From positions 1 through 8,076 of the forward strand of contig CAZYDR010000144.1 in the NCBI GenBank assembly GCA_964645285.1: a stretch of 8,076 nucleotides of DNA, read 5' to 3'. Below the pieces are notes generated by a model, which worked only from the letters and a program-made list of their open reading frames with translations, did no database searches and was not told the origin of the DNA. The number at the start of each line of letters is the position of its first letter. Position 1 is the stretch's first letter. Both the position numbers and the translations under genes were made by a program. Below are positions 1-5,674 of this stretch, piece by piece. The stretch comes from JAYZAP01 sp964645285 (GTDB lineage Bacteria; Pseudomonadota; Alphaproteobacteria; JAAXGF01).

Positions 1-1
1 G

Positions 2-211
2 GCGGCGACCCTTTCGGGCGTCCGGATCGGCTACGACATATCGGCCACGGGCGTCGAAATCTTGTCCCACGTCGATGGCGCGCGCAGCCTGGGCGAAATA
101 CATGCTCTGCTATCCTGCGAGTGGCCCACCTTCAAGGCCGCCTTCGATGATCTCTACAACGCCATGAACGCCCTCAACCATATGCTGATTACCTATCAGA
201 CACCGCGTTAG
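2..211 (+). CDS. C-terminal fragment of an unrecognised protein
   Basis: An open frame enters from the left edge and stops at TAG 209-211, giving the last 69 residues of a protein. The visible part contains VDGARSLGEIHALL, a pattern of the 'DG.rsl.EI' type seen in small helical or winged-helix tails, such as PqqD-like domains and the ends of some SAM-dependent methyltransferases. It then has a helical stretch ending NAMNALNHMLITY. Codon use is GC-rich like the neighbours, and the frame stays open to the edge, so I take it as real. The family assignment is a guess; the N-terminal domain outside the window would settle it. The next gene lies on the same strand about 100 nt downstream, so the two could be co-transcribed. 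Confidence 0.5.
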   Translation, partial: AATLSGVRIGYDISATGVEILSHVDGARSLGEIHALLSCEWPTFKAAFDDLYNAMNALNHMLITYQTPR

Positions 212-261
212 CCGGGCGGTCCGCGCAGCCCACCGGCAACTTCCAACGAATCCGTCGTCTT

Positions 262-288
262 CGGGAAATATTTTCCGTAAGGTTACGG
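262..288. repeat. Two overlapping inverted repeats upstream of the PLP-enzyme gene
   Basis: CGGGAAA / TTTTCCG (262-268 with 271-277, one G-T pair) is followed, sharing bases 275-277, by the perfect inverted repeat CCGTAA-GG-TTACGG (275-288). The pair lies 27 nt before the ATG of the downstream gene and 50 nt after the stop of the upstream gene. No T-run follows, so an intrinsic terminator is unlikely. An operator or an mRNA leader stem is possible. Function is inferred from position only. Confidence 0.35.
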
Positions 289-314
289 CAGCAAAATCTC
301 ACATAGGAACAGTG

Positions 315-1427
315 ATGTCCGAGTCCGTTGTAAATCGAACCATTGGTTTCCCGCTTGGCGACGTGGAAGAAACGGAAATCTTGTTCAAGGCACCGGTCGG
401 CGAAGGCGCCTATTCCTATGCCCGACGAAAAAACCCCACGGTGTCGGATTGCGAATGCGCCCTGGCCGAGATTGAGATGGCCGAATGGTGTGTTCTGGCG
501 CCCTGTGGAATGGCCGCCATCAACATTGCCCTTTCCATCTTTAACGACCCTAGGGACCGGCGACCCTGGCTGTTCCCGGCGGATGCCTATAGCGGCACGA
601 GAAACTACGCGACCCAGGTATTGCAAAATCAACGGGACGTGAACATCAAGTTCGCCGAGCGTGCCGGGCAGAACTCAACCACGGCCAATCTTATGGCGGC
701 CATCGAAGACGAAGCGCCGGCGCTGGTTTTCATGGAGCCCATATCGAACCCGCTGCTGAATATTATCGATGTTCACGCGGTGGCGGCGGCGGCCCACGGT
801 CAAGGCGCGCGTGTGGTCGTTGATAATACATTTGGAACGTCCTATCTGTTCCATCCGTTGGATGCCGGCGCCGATCTGGTGGTCCACAGCGCGACAAAAT
901 ATCTCGGCGGACACAACAACATTTTGGCCGGGGTGATCGGCGTTAACGACCCCGACTTGCGCGTCCGGCTTATGGCCAATCGCAATATGATCGGGTCGGT
1001 GATGAGCCCGGATGACGCGGCGCGGTTGAAAACCCAGCTTTTGACATTTCCCCTGCGGCTCGCCCGGCAAAATGCAACGGCCGTGACCATTGCCGAATAC
1101 CTCGAAGGCCACCCCTCTGTCGCCAAGGTTCGCTATCCCGGGCTGAACTCTCATGGCGACCACAATTTGGCCCAACAGATGTTCGGTCAACGCGGTTTTG
1201 GCGGGATGATTACCTTCGATCTGGCGTGTAATGACGAAGGCGCCCGCCGCTTCGTCGAAAACCTTTCCCCCCATATTCCTCACATCGGATCGCTCGGCGA
1301 TGTGGATACGACATTTCTCCACGTCCAGGCCTGTTTCGGTGATCAGTATGAGATGTCGTCGATCAGGCTGTCCGTGGGAATCGAGCCGCCTGAACAGATC
1401 ATGGCGGGTCTGGCGCAGGCGTTGTGA
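315..1427 (+). CDS. Cys/Met-metabolism PLP-dependent enzyme (cystathionine gamma-synthase/lyase-like)
   Basis: A 370-residue member of the fold-type I family that includes cystathionine gamma-synthase, cystathionine gamma-lyase, methionine gamma-lyase and O-acylhomoserine sulfhydrylase. Visible landmarks are Tyr35 and Arg37 in YARRKNPT (the YSRxxNPT motif contacting the PLP phosphate of the partner subunit), Gly65-Met66 in CGMAAI, the DAYSGTRNY segment, Asp170 in DNTFGTSYLF (pairs with the PLP ring nitrogen), Lys195 in SATKYLGGH (Schiff-base lysine), and Arg351 in RLSVGIE (substrate carboxylate). I chose ATG 315 over the adjacent GTG 312 because AGGA at 305-308 gives 6 nt spacing to the ATG. 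The protein is slightly short for the family (about 380-400), with a trimmed N-terminus, and has CGM where SGM is usual. The family is certain; which sulfur amino-acid reaction it performs cannot be read from the sequence. It converges on the ABC-F gene with 9 nt between stops. Confidence 0.9.
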   Translation: MSESVVNRTIGFPLGDVEETEILFKAPVGEGAYSYARRKNPTVSDCECALAEIEMAEWCVLAPCGMAAINIALSIFNDPRDRRPWLFPADAYSGTRNYATQVLQNQRDVNIKFAERAGQNSTTANLMAAIEDEAPALVFMEPISNPLLNIIDVHAVAAAAHGQGARVVVDNTFGTSYLFHPLDAGADLVVHSATKYLGGHNNILAGVIGVNDPDLRVRLMANRNMIGSVMSPDDAARLKTQLLTFPLRLARQNATAVTIAEYLEGHPSVAKVRYPGLNSHGDHNLAQQMFGQRGFGGMITFDLACNDEGARRFVENLSPHIPHIGSLGDVDTTFLHVQACFGDQYEMSSIRLSVGIEPPEQIMAGLAQAL

Positions 1428-1436
1428 CTCCCGCTC

Positions 1437-2930
1437 CTATAGGGTGGAAAAATAGGCTTCCGGGGTTTCGCTCTCCTTGAGCCCGCCGCCTTCGATGGCC
1501 AGAAATCGGGTGCCCACATCGCGCACGAAAGTTCTGTCGTGGGATACCAGTACACAGCTGGCCCCGCGAACCTTGATCTCCTCGGCGAGGGCTTCCTGAC
1601 CGGCGATGTCCACGTGATTGGTCGGTTCGTCGAGGAGGTAGAAGTTGGGTTCCGCGAAACGCAACGCAAGCAGCGCCACTCGTGATCGCTGGCCGAGGGA
1701 TAGCTGCTTGATGGGGCGGCTTTGCCAGTCATAGGTGATGCCTGCGGTGGCCAGGGATGAGCGGGTGTCAGCATCGCTCTGCGCCTTACCGACAATAAAG
1801 TTGAAGGACGTCTGGTCTAACGGAATATCCGACAGCGCCTGATCGATGTAGCCGGTGACTAATGACGGCGTGACCCTGATGCCGGAAACCTCACTGCCAT
1901 GGACCAGGGCGCACCGCAACAGACGCACAAAGGTGGATTTGCCGACGCCGTTTTGCCCTAGCACCACGATCCTGTCGCCGGGAAACACTTCCAGCTTGGC
2001 AATCTTGAACAGGGCGCGATCATCGGGCGTGACAATCGATANNNNNNNNNNCTTGGCGTGGGTTCCCCGGTTCACCAACCTGATCTCACCGGCTTGTTCC
2101 CGGTGCAGGGAACTGGCGGATTCTTCGATTTTCTCGGCTCTCTCGCGCAACTGTTTCTGCTTCTTCTGCAGCAAATCGCTGCCGGAATTGATGCCGATGT
2201 TTTTCAGCTTGGCCGATTGCCGCCGCAGCCGGCCCGCCTCATTCAGTTTGCGCTCCTGTTCCGTGGCCAGCGCCGTATCCCTGTGGGCCAACTCATCGCG
2301 AGCACGGCTGTAGGGCAGGCTGAACTGATGCGATGTCTCGGGGCGAAGAAACAGGGTGCGGTTGGTCACCGCATCCAGGAAGCTTCGGTCATGGCTGGCG
2401 ACAATCACCGGAACGCTGCCGACCCAGGCGGCAAACCAGTCTTCAAGCACCAGGATTTTTTCCAGATCCAGGTGGTTGGTCGGCTCGTCCATTAACAAAA
2501 CATCCGGATCGGTGACCCAGACCCGAGCCAGCAACATCAGGCGTTGCCAGCCGCCACTGAGGTTGGAAATCCGGGTGTCGCGGGTGACCTCGGGCGTGTT
2601 CAGGGTGTCGAGCACCATATCGACCCGCCAGCTCTTGCTTTCCCGGGCGGCTTTGGGCAGGACGGCAAGCACTGCCTCAACAAGGGTCAGGTCCTGCAAA
2701 TCCGGGCTGACGTCCTGGGCCATGTAACCGATGGACGTGCCGCGTGAGCGAAAAATCTCACCACTGCCAAGTTCGATTTCGCCGGCGAGGCAACGCAGCA
2801 GCGTCGATTTGCCGGCGCCATTCTGCGCCACCAGACCGATCCGGTCATTGGCATTGAGGGTCAGGGTCAGGTTCTGGAAAAGGTGGTCCTGGGCAATAAA
2901 GCCCACGTCTTTCAGGGAAAGGATTGTCAT
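1437..2930 (-). CDS. ABC-F family ATP-binding protein (ribosome-associated type), interrupted by an N gap
   Basis: Two ABC ATPase domains in one chain without membrane segments, the ABC-F layout. Domain 1 has Walker A QNGAGKST (36-43), signature LSGGW (124-128), Walker B VLLMDEPTNHLD with Glu149, and His180. A charged Lys/Arg/Glu-rich linker at roughly 200-290 corresponds to the ribosomal E-site arm. Domain 2 has Walker A QNGVGKST (326-333), signature LSLGQ (410-414), Walker B YLLDEPTNHVD with Glu435, and His464. Characterised ABC-F proteins bind the E site to rescue stalled ribosomes or dislodge antibiotics; whether this one is a housekeeping factor (Uup/EttA-like) or a resistance protein is unresolved. 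Ten N at 2042-2051 hide the junction between linker and domain 2. The frame is open on both sides, but the true number of missing codons is unknown, and the 497-codon length is a minimum estimate. The ATG at 2930 has only a weak Shine-Dalgarno (GAGACGA). A promoter, a translated leader and hairpins lie upstream, suggesting inducible expression. Confidence 0.92.
   Translation of the reverse strand: MTILSLKDVGFIAQDHLFQNLTLTLNANDRIGLVAQNGAGKSTLLRCLAGEIELGSGEIFRSRGTSIGYMAQDVSPDLQDLTLVEAVLAVLPKAARESKSWRVDMVLDTLNTPEVTRDTRISNLSGGWQRLMLLARVWVTDPDVLLMDEPTNHLDLEKILVLEDWFAAWVGSVPVIVASHDRSFLDAVTNRTLFLRPETSHQFSLPYSRARDELAHRDTALATEQERKLNEAGRLRRQSAKLKNIGINSGSDLLQKKQKQLRERAEKIEESASSLHREQAGEIRLVNRGTHAKXXXXSIVTPDDRALFKIAKLEVFPGDRIVVLGQNGVGKSTFVRLLRCALVHGSEVSGIRVTPSLVTGYIDQALSDIPLDQTSFNFIVGKAQSDADTRSSLATAGITYDWQSRPIKQLSLGQRSRVALLALRFAEPNFYLLDEPTNHVDIAGQEALAEEIKVRGASCVLVSHDRTFVRDVGTRFLAIEGGGLKESETPEAYFSTL
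2042..2051. other. Assembly gap (10 N) inside the ABC-F gene
   Basis: Ten unresolved bases fall between the linker (ending THAK) and the first strand of the second ATPase domain (resuming SIVTPDDRALF). Ten is not a multiple of three, yet both flanks read in one frame in these coordinates, so the run is probably a placeholder and the true length unknown. ABC-F proteins usually have several more residues here, so a few codons have probably been lost. Confidence 0.9.
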
Positions 2931-2948
2931 GTTCGTCTCGAATGATAA

Positions 2949-2970
2949 GCCCCTGGAGTTTTACGGGGGC
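2949..2970 (-). terminator. GC hairpin just before the ABC-F start; possible attenuator
   Basis: On the minus strand GCCCC (2970-2966) pairs with GGGGC (2953-2949) around a 12-nt loop, and is followed by TTATCATT (2948-2941). The stem is short but all G-C, and the tail is only moderately T-rich. It could be a weak intrinsic terminator between the leader peptide and the ABC-F start, or a stem that limits ribosome access. It lies 18 nt before the ATG. Confidence 0.3.
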
Positions 2971-3055
2971 ACGGTATCTGCGAAGCCGTCAGGAACAAGC
3001 GCCGGGCGACGGCACGGACAGGTCAGACCAATCAATGTAGCCTCAACAGAGGTGC

Positions 3056-3103
3056 GTCTTGCCTTGGTTAGCCCTGCATCATCACGTGGTGCAGGGCCAA
3101 GAC
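3056..3103 (-). promoter_or_regulatory. Leader hairpin formed by the end of the upstream small ORF
   Basis: On the minus strand GCCCTGCACCA (3097-3087) pairs with TGATGCAGGGC (3081-3071) around the loop CGTGA: 11 pairs, one of them G-U. The stem can extend with GTCTTG (3103-3098) against CAAGAC (3061-3056) across a 9-nt bulge that contains the small ORF's stop codon. A second GGCCCTG copy at 3109-3103 could compete with the one at 3098-3092 for the same CAGGGC partner (3076-3071). A ribosome translating or paused on the small ORF would open this stem, the core feature of an attenuator. The pairing is seen in the sequence; the switching role is inferred. Confidence 0.6.
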
Positions 3104-3139
3104 AGGGCCGCGCGTTCGATAGTGACAGTATTTCATCAT
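3068..3139 (-). CDS. Putative 23-residue leader peptide upstream of the ABC-F gene
   Basis: A short frame opens with ATG ATG (3139-3134), begins MMKYCHYRTRG, ends LHHVMMQG, and stops at TAA 3070-3068. It is too short for usual gene calling but has the best ribosome-binding site in the window: AAGGAGG at 3154-3148, 8 nt from the first ATG. A good promoter lies just upstream, and the last codons form one arm of a strong hairpin. The ABC-F gene follows on the same strand 137 nt later with a poor Shine-Dalgarno. Known inducible ABC-F genes (for example vmlR, vga and msr types) are controlled by translated leaders on which antibiotic-stalled ribosomes change RNA folding, so I infer a cis-acting regulatory peptide. 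I do not recognise the peptide; it contains RGP, tandem His and tandem Met codons that might matter for pausing. It may act only through its translation and not as a product. Confidence 0.65.
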   Translation of the reverse strand: MMKYCHYRTRGPVLALHHVMMQG

Positions 3140-3146
3140 CACACAG

Positions 3147-3154
3147 CCCTCCTT
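3147..3154 (-). promoter_or_regulatory. Consensus ribosome-binding site of the leader peptide
   Basis: AAGGAGGG on the minus strand includes the full AAGGAGG complement of the 16S 3' end and sits 7 nt from ATG 3139. It is much stronger than the site before the ABC-F start. This decides in favour of the small frame being translated. Confidence 0.7.
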
Positions 3155-3178
3155 CTGATTCGAGTTGAAGACGCCGGG

Positions 3179-3206
3179 AGTCTAACATTTAGCGTTACGG
3201 TGTCAA
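3179..3206 (-). promoter_or_regulatory. Sigma70-like promoter for the leader and ABC-F gene
   Basis: On the minus strand a perfect -35 TTGACA (3206-3201) is followed after 16 nt by TAGACT (3184-3179), four of six matches to TATAAT. Transcription would start near 3172, giving a 5' leader of about 240 nt that includes the small ORF and hairpins before the ABC-F ATG at 2930. The -35 box lies within 20 nt of the first possible start of the divergent nucleotidyltransferase gene, so the two promoters probably overlap. Confidence 0.55.
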
Positions 3207-3222
3207 CGGCGCCACGGGCGTA

Positions 3223-3681
3223 TTGAGGCAAACCACAGGAACAGCTCGAAAATTGGACCAGGAACAAGCGGACCGAATACAGAAGGCCGTCCGGTCGTGG
3301 ATGTCAGGGCGAGCCAATGTCCACGGCCTAGCGGTGGTCGGGTCCTGGGCGCGCGGCGCCGCGACACCCGATTCCGACCTGGATCTGGTCGCCCTGGTGG
3401 TGTCGCCACAAGCCTATCGCGACGATGCATCCTGGGTTTCGAACATCGACTGGTCAGGCGCCGGGTTTTCGCTCGCCGGTTTCACGGATGCGGATTACGG
3501 CAAGGTCTGGTCCCGTCACCTTGAACTGGAACCCTATGCCGAGGTTGAGCTCAGTTTTGGCGATGTGTCCTGGGCATCGGTGACGCCGATCGATCGGGGG
3601 ACCGCCGCCGTGGTTTCCGGCGGTTGTTTGGTCCTCATGGACCACGCCGGTCTTTTCAAGACATTGCTGAACAGCCTGTGA
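3223..3681 (+). CDS. Small nucleotidyltransferase-domain protein
   Basis: A single-domain protein of about 152 residues with the nucleotidyltransferase (Pol beta superfamily, MNT-like) signature GSWARGAATPDSDLDLV at roughly residues 41-57. GS provides the phosphate loop, and the two aspartates of DSDLD bind the metals. The C-terminal half includes AEVELSFGDVSWA, where an acidic residue could supply the third metal ligand, then a GT..VVSGG..LMD..GL ending common in small alphaproteobacterial members. The substrate is unknown. The family includes antitoxin-like MNT proteins and aminoglycoside nucleotidyltransferases, but no HEPN partner gene is adjacent. The start is uncertain: TTG 3223 is the first possibility, TTG 3253 has AGGA 12 nt upstream, and ATG 3301 would cut into the helix before the motif. 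A TAG at 3190-3192 closes the frame upstream. It is divergent from the ABC-F leader and stops 7 nt short of the convergent membrane-protein gene. Confidence 0.75.
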   Translation: MRQTTGTARKLDQEQADRIQKAVRSWMSGRANVHGLAVVGSWARGAATPDSDLDLVALVVSPQAYRDDASWVSNIDWSGAGFSLAGFTDADYGKVWSRHLELEPYAEVELSFGDVSWASVTPIDRGTAAVVSGGCLVLMDHAGLFKTLLNSL

Positions 3682-3688
3682 AGGTGTT

Positions 3689-4303
3689 CTAGGAAAGCAG
3701 ATCGTCCCTGAGTTCCAGGGGAACCTCGAAATGGCGGCGCGCGAAGTCGAGGATTTCCTGTTCGCGGCCGTGGAAGAACTTGCGGTGGATGAATGCGGCC
3801 GGCGCGGAACCCCGCTCCACTTTGTAGTATGGCGGCGTGACCCGCTGCGCGCCGTGGCTGCTGCTCGGTTCAACCACGAAGCCGCTGATTTGATCCCATG
3901 GCATCATGATCGATGGCTGGCCGTCGTTTAACAGGGATTCCATGAGGTCACCTTCCAATAATCCCGTGGCACAGGTCAGGCTGTCACCGGTCATGACCAG
4001 TTCGCGGTCGCGCATGCGGTCGGACAGCCGGGTGATGCGCTGGCCACGGCCAATTCCCCAGATGGAGAGAACCAGCCCGCCCACGGCGATGACCGCGACC
4101 ACGCCGTAGACGATGGCCGGATCGAGATTGCGGTAGATTTCAGGCAGGGCGAAGCCGATGAACGGCCCGAGAAACAGCGTGATCATGGCGCCGGCGCCGC
4201 CGATAAGCCATGCCTCCACGCGATCCCGGCGGGCCAGTGCCGGGACCGCGAGCACCAGAACATTGCCCGGTTTCTGCGAAGCAGGTTCGGACCCATCCGC
4301 CAC
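3689..4303 (-). CDS. Two-helix membrane protein with soluble C-terminal domain, function unknown
   Basis: A 204-residue protein with a short polar N-terminus, two hydrophobic segments at about 32-54 and 64-83 (rich in Gly, Ile, Leu, Val), a basic stretch RGQRITRLSDRMRDR (86-100), and a soluble C-terminal domain of about 100 residues. The C-terminal pattern (PWDQISGFVVE, PPYYKVER, FIHRKFFHGREQEILDFARRHF) recalls the YcxB-like/PH-like domains of small bacterial membrane proteins, but this is only a resemblance. The inner membrane is the likely location. The start used is GTG 4303, 19 nt after the stop of the methyltransferase gene upstream on the same strand; its Shine-Dalgarno is weak, so a later start is possible, though the first helix must be retained. 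It is the last gene of a three-gene operon, and its role there is not apparent. Confidence 0.72.
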   Translation of the reverse strand: MADGSEPASQKPGNVLVLAVPALARRDRVEAWLIGGAGAMITLFLGPFIGFALPEIYRNLDPAIVYGVVAVIAVGGLVLSIWGIGRGQRITRLSDRMRDRELVMTGDSLTCATGLLEGDLMESLLNDGQPSIMMPWDQISGFVVEPSSSHGAQRVTPPYYKVERGSAPAAFIHRKFFHGREQEILDFARRHFEVPLELRDDLLS

Positions 4304-4322
4304 CGGTCGTGCCCGCCCTGTG

Positions 4323-5246
4323 TCAGCCGGCCAGCCGTGCGGTCAGCGCCCGTATGTGATCGGCGCCGGTGCCGCAACAGCCGCCGACAATGGTGACGCC
4401 GTGATTGGCCACCCAGTCGGCCGCGATTTCGGCGTAGTCGTCGGGCTTGACGACTTGCGAAAAGTCCCAGTCGGGAACCACGAGTTTGCCGCTCTCCGCA
4501 TAGGCCATCACCGGGCCCGACCAGCGCTGACGCAGCACGTCGAGGGCCGGGGCCGTGGCCTCGATCTCGCTGTGCATGATGCCGGCGACCTGACAATCAT
4601 GGGCCAGGATACCATCCACCACGGCGGTAAAATCGCCGGCCGGCATGTCAGCGAAATCGATCTCCGCATGGTAGCCGGTGGCCTGGCCGGCGCCATCCAC
4701 CGAGGCGCTGAACCCGGTCCACACGGGCAGGCCGGTGGCGTTGGCGGCATCGAGGACGAGCCCGGCGTTTTCCGTATCGATCATCATCTCGGCGAGGATC
4801 AAATCACAGCCCGCTTCGGCCATGGCGTCGGCATGTTCGCGGTAGCTGTCGGCGGCGGCTTGGCCGGTCGCGGTTACCGAGATTTGCTCAAGCGACGGCA
4901 TGCTCGACATGGAACCGGCGATCCACACGTCGCCCGTCGCCACGTTGTCGCGGGCCTGCTTGGCCAGGGCGACGCCGTCGCGGGTGATCTGGGCGGCGTC
5001 GTCGCCCTTGCCGATACTGTCGAGGACGTGGCGCGCGGTGGCGAAGGTGTTGGCGGTGATGATCTCGGCGCCGGCGCGCATATAGTCCTCGTGTACGGCG
5101 AGCACGATATCAGCCTGGTCGACGTGAGCGGCGCCGCTCCAGACATCGCCGTTCATGGCCAGGCCCTTGCGTTCCATCTCGGTGCTAACGCCGCCATCCA
5201 TGATGACGGTCTTGCCGTTGGTCAGTCGTTCCTGCAGATCCATCAT
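4323..5246 (-). CDS. Homocysteine S-methyltransferase family protein
   Basis: A 307-residue single-domain protein matching the homocysteine-binding, zinc-dependent TIM-barrel family (MmuM, BHMT and the N-terminal module of MetH), which moves a methyl group to homocysteine to make methionine. Evidence: the N-terminal DGGVSTEMERKG (17-28), the ITANTF strand (63-68), EMMIDTENA (153-161), and the C-terminal VGGCCGTG with Cys290-Cys291, two of the three zinc ligands. The third ligand, normally Cys in a G.NC motif on a middle strand, is His225 in AGIMHS here; the methyl donor and true substrate are therefore uncertain. The start overlaps the stop of the GFA gene in an ATGA, with an AAGGGA-like site 7 nt upstream, indicating translational coupling. 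A second ATG follows immediately. The membrane-protein gene follows after 19 nt. Confidence 0.88.
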   Translation of the reverse strand: MMDLQERLTNGKTVIMDGGVSTEMERKGLAMNGDVWSGAAHVDQADIVLAVHEDYMRAGAEIITANTFATARHVLDSIGKGDDAAQITRDGVALAKQARDNVATGDVWIAGSMSSMPSLEQISVTATGQAAADSYREHADAMAEAGCDLILAEMMIDTENAGLVLDAANATGLPVWTGFSASVDGAGQATGYHAEIDFADMPAGDFTAVVDGILAHDCQVAGIMHSEIEATAPALDVLRQRWSGPVMAYAESGKLVVPDWDFSQVVKPDDYAEIAADWVANHGVTIVGGCCGTGADHIRALTARLAG

Positions 5247-5674
5247 GGGATTCCCTTGTCCGGTTTGATTGGTTGATCGTAGCCCTCGAACTGGGGCAGA
5301 CCGTCGTCGATGTCGTAGTAGTCGCTCTTGTCATCGACGAAGATATGGCTCGTCAAGGTCAGACCGGTGGGCGAATCTAGGCTGCCGACGAAGACCGCGA
5401 ACTGATCGCTGTTGCTGCTGTCCCAGAACAGCAGGGAGCCGCATTCACCGCAGAAGCCGCACCGTGCCTCATGGGACGACGTGTACCACTTGAGCTCGCG
5501 ATCCTCGGTCACCGTGACGTCGCCCTTAGCGACGATGGCGGCGGCGGTGTAATGGCCGCTCTGGCGCCGACACTGGCTGCAATGACAGGCCACTGCCTCG
5601 CCGCCGGCGCCCTGCATTTCGTATTGCACCGCGCCGCACAGGCATTGGCCAGTCTTTACTTCGTTATTGCTCAT
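5243..5674 (-). CDS. GFA-family (glutathione-dependent formaldehyde-activating-like) zinc protein
   Basis: A 143-residue protein with the GFA/CENP-V zinc pattern: Cys11 and Cys13 in GQCLCG, Cys30, Cys32 and Cys35 in ACHCSQC, and Cys72, Cys75 and Cys78 in RCGFCGECGS. These bind two zinc ions in the family fold. It also has the typical tail HIFVDDKSDYYDIDDGLPQFEG. The founding member was described as a glutathione-formaldehyde adduct-forming enzyme, but most relatives have no proven activity. The start is ATG 5674, preceded by GGAGGA 5 nt upstream; the frame remains open further upstream, but that extension is Arg/Pro-rich and absent from the family. First gene of a minus-strand operon, overlapping the methyltransferase gene by 4 nt. 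Its pairing with a thiol methyltransferase-like enzyme hints at thiol or one-carbon chemistry, which is inference. Confidence 0.9.
   Translation of the reverse strand: MSNNEVKTGQCLCGAVQYEMQGAGGEAVACHCSQCRRQSGHYTAAAIVAKGDVTVTEDRELKWYTSSHEARCGFCGECGSLLFWDSSNSDQFAVFVGSLDSPTGLTLTSHIFVDDKSDYYDIDDGLPQFEGYDQPIKPDKGIP

Noticed and set aside
675..1322. Minus-strand 215-codon frame
   Set aside because: Antisense to the well-supported PLP-enzyme gene and without recognisable motifs.
1428..1436. Terminator between the PLP-enzyme and ABC-F genes
   Set aside because: Only 9 nt separate the stops and no stem with a T-run is visible.
2731..3168. Plus-strand 145-codon frame covering the ABC-F 5' end and leader
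   Set aside because: Shadow of the ABC-F N-terminus; no start signal and low-complexity Ser-rich end.
2961..3188. Minus-strand 75-codon frame in the ABC-F leader
   Set aside because: Its ATG at 3188 falls inside the predicted promoter spacer, upstream of the likely transcript start, and has no Shine-Dalgarno. The 23-codon frame in another register has a perfect one.
3223..3681. Toxin-antitoxin (HEPN-MNT) pair
   Set aside because: The nucleotidyltransferase resembles MNT proteins, but neither neighbour is a HEPN protein: one side is the ABC-F leader, the other a convergent membrane protein.
4158..5276. Long plus-strand frame of 372 codons
   Set aside because: It lies antisense to the methyltransferase and membrane-protein genes, which have clear family motifs; its Gly/His/Ala-rich composition is typical of a shadow frame in GC-rich DNA.
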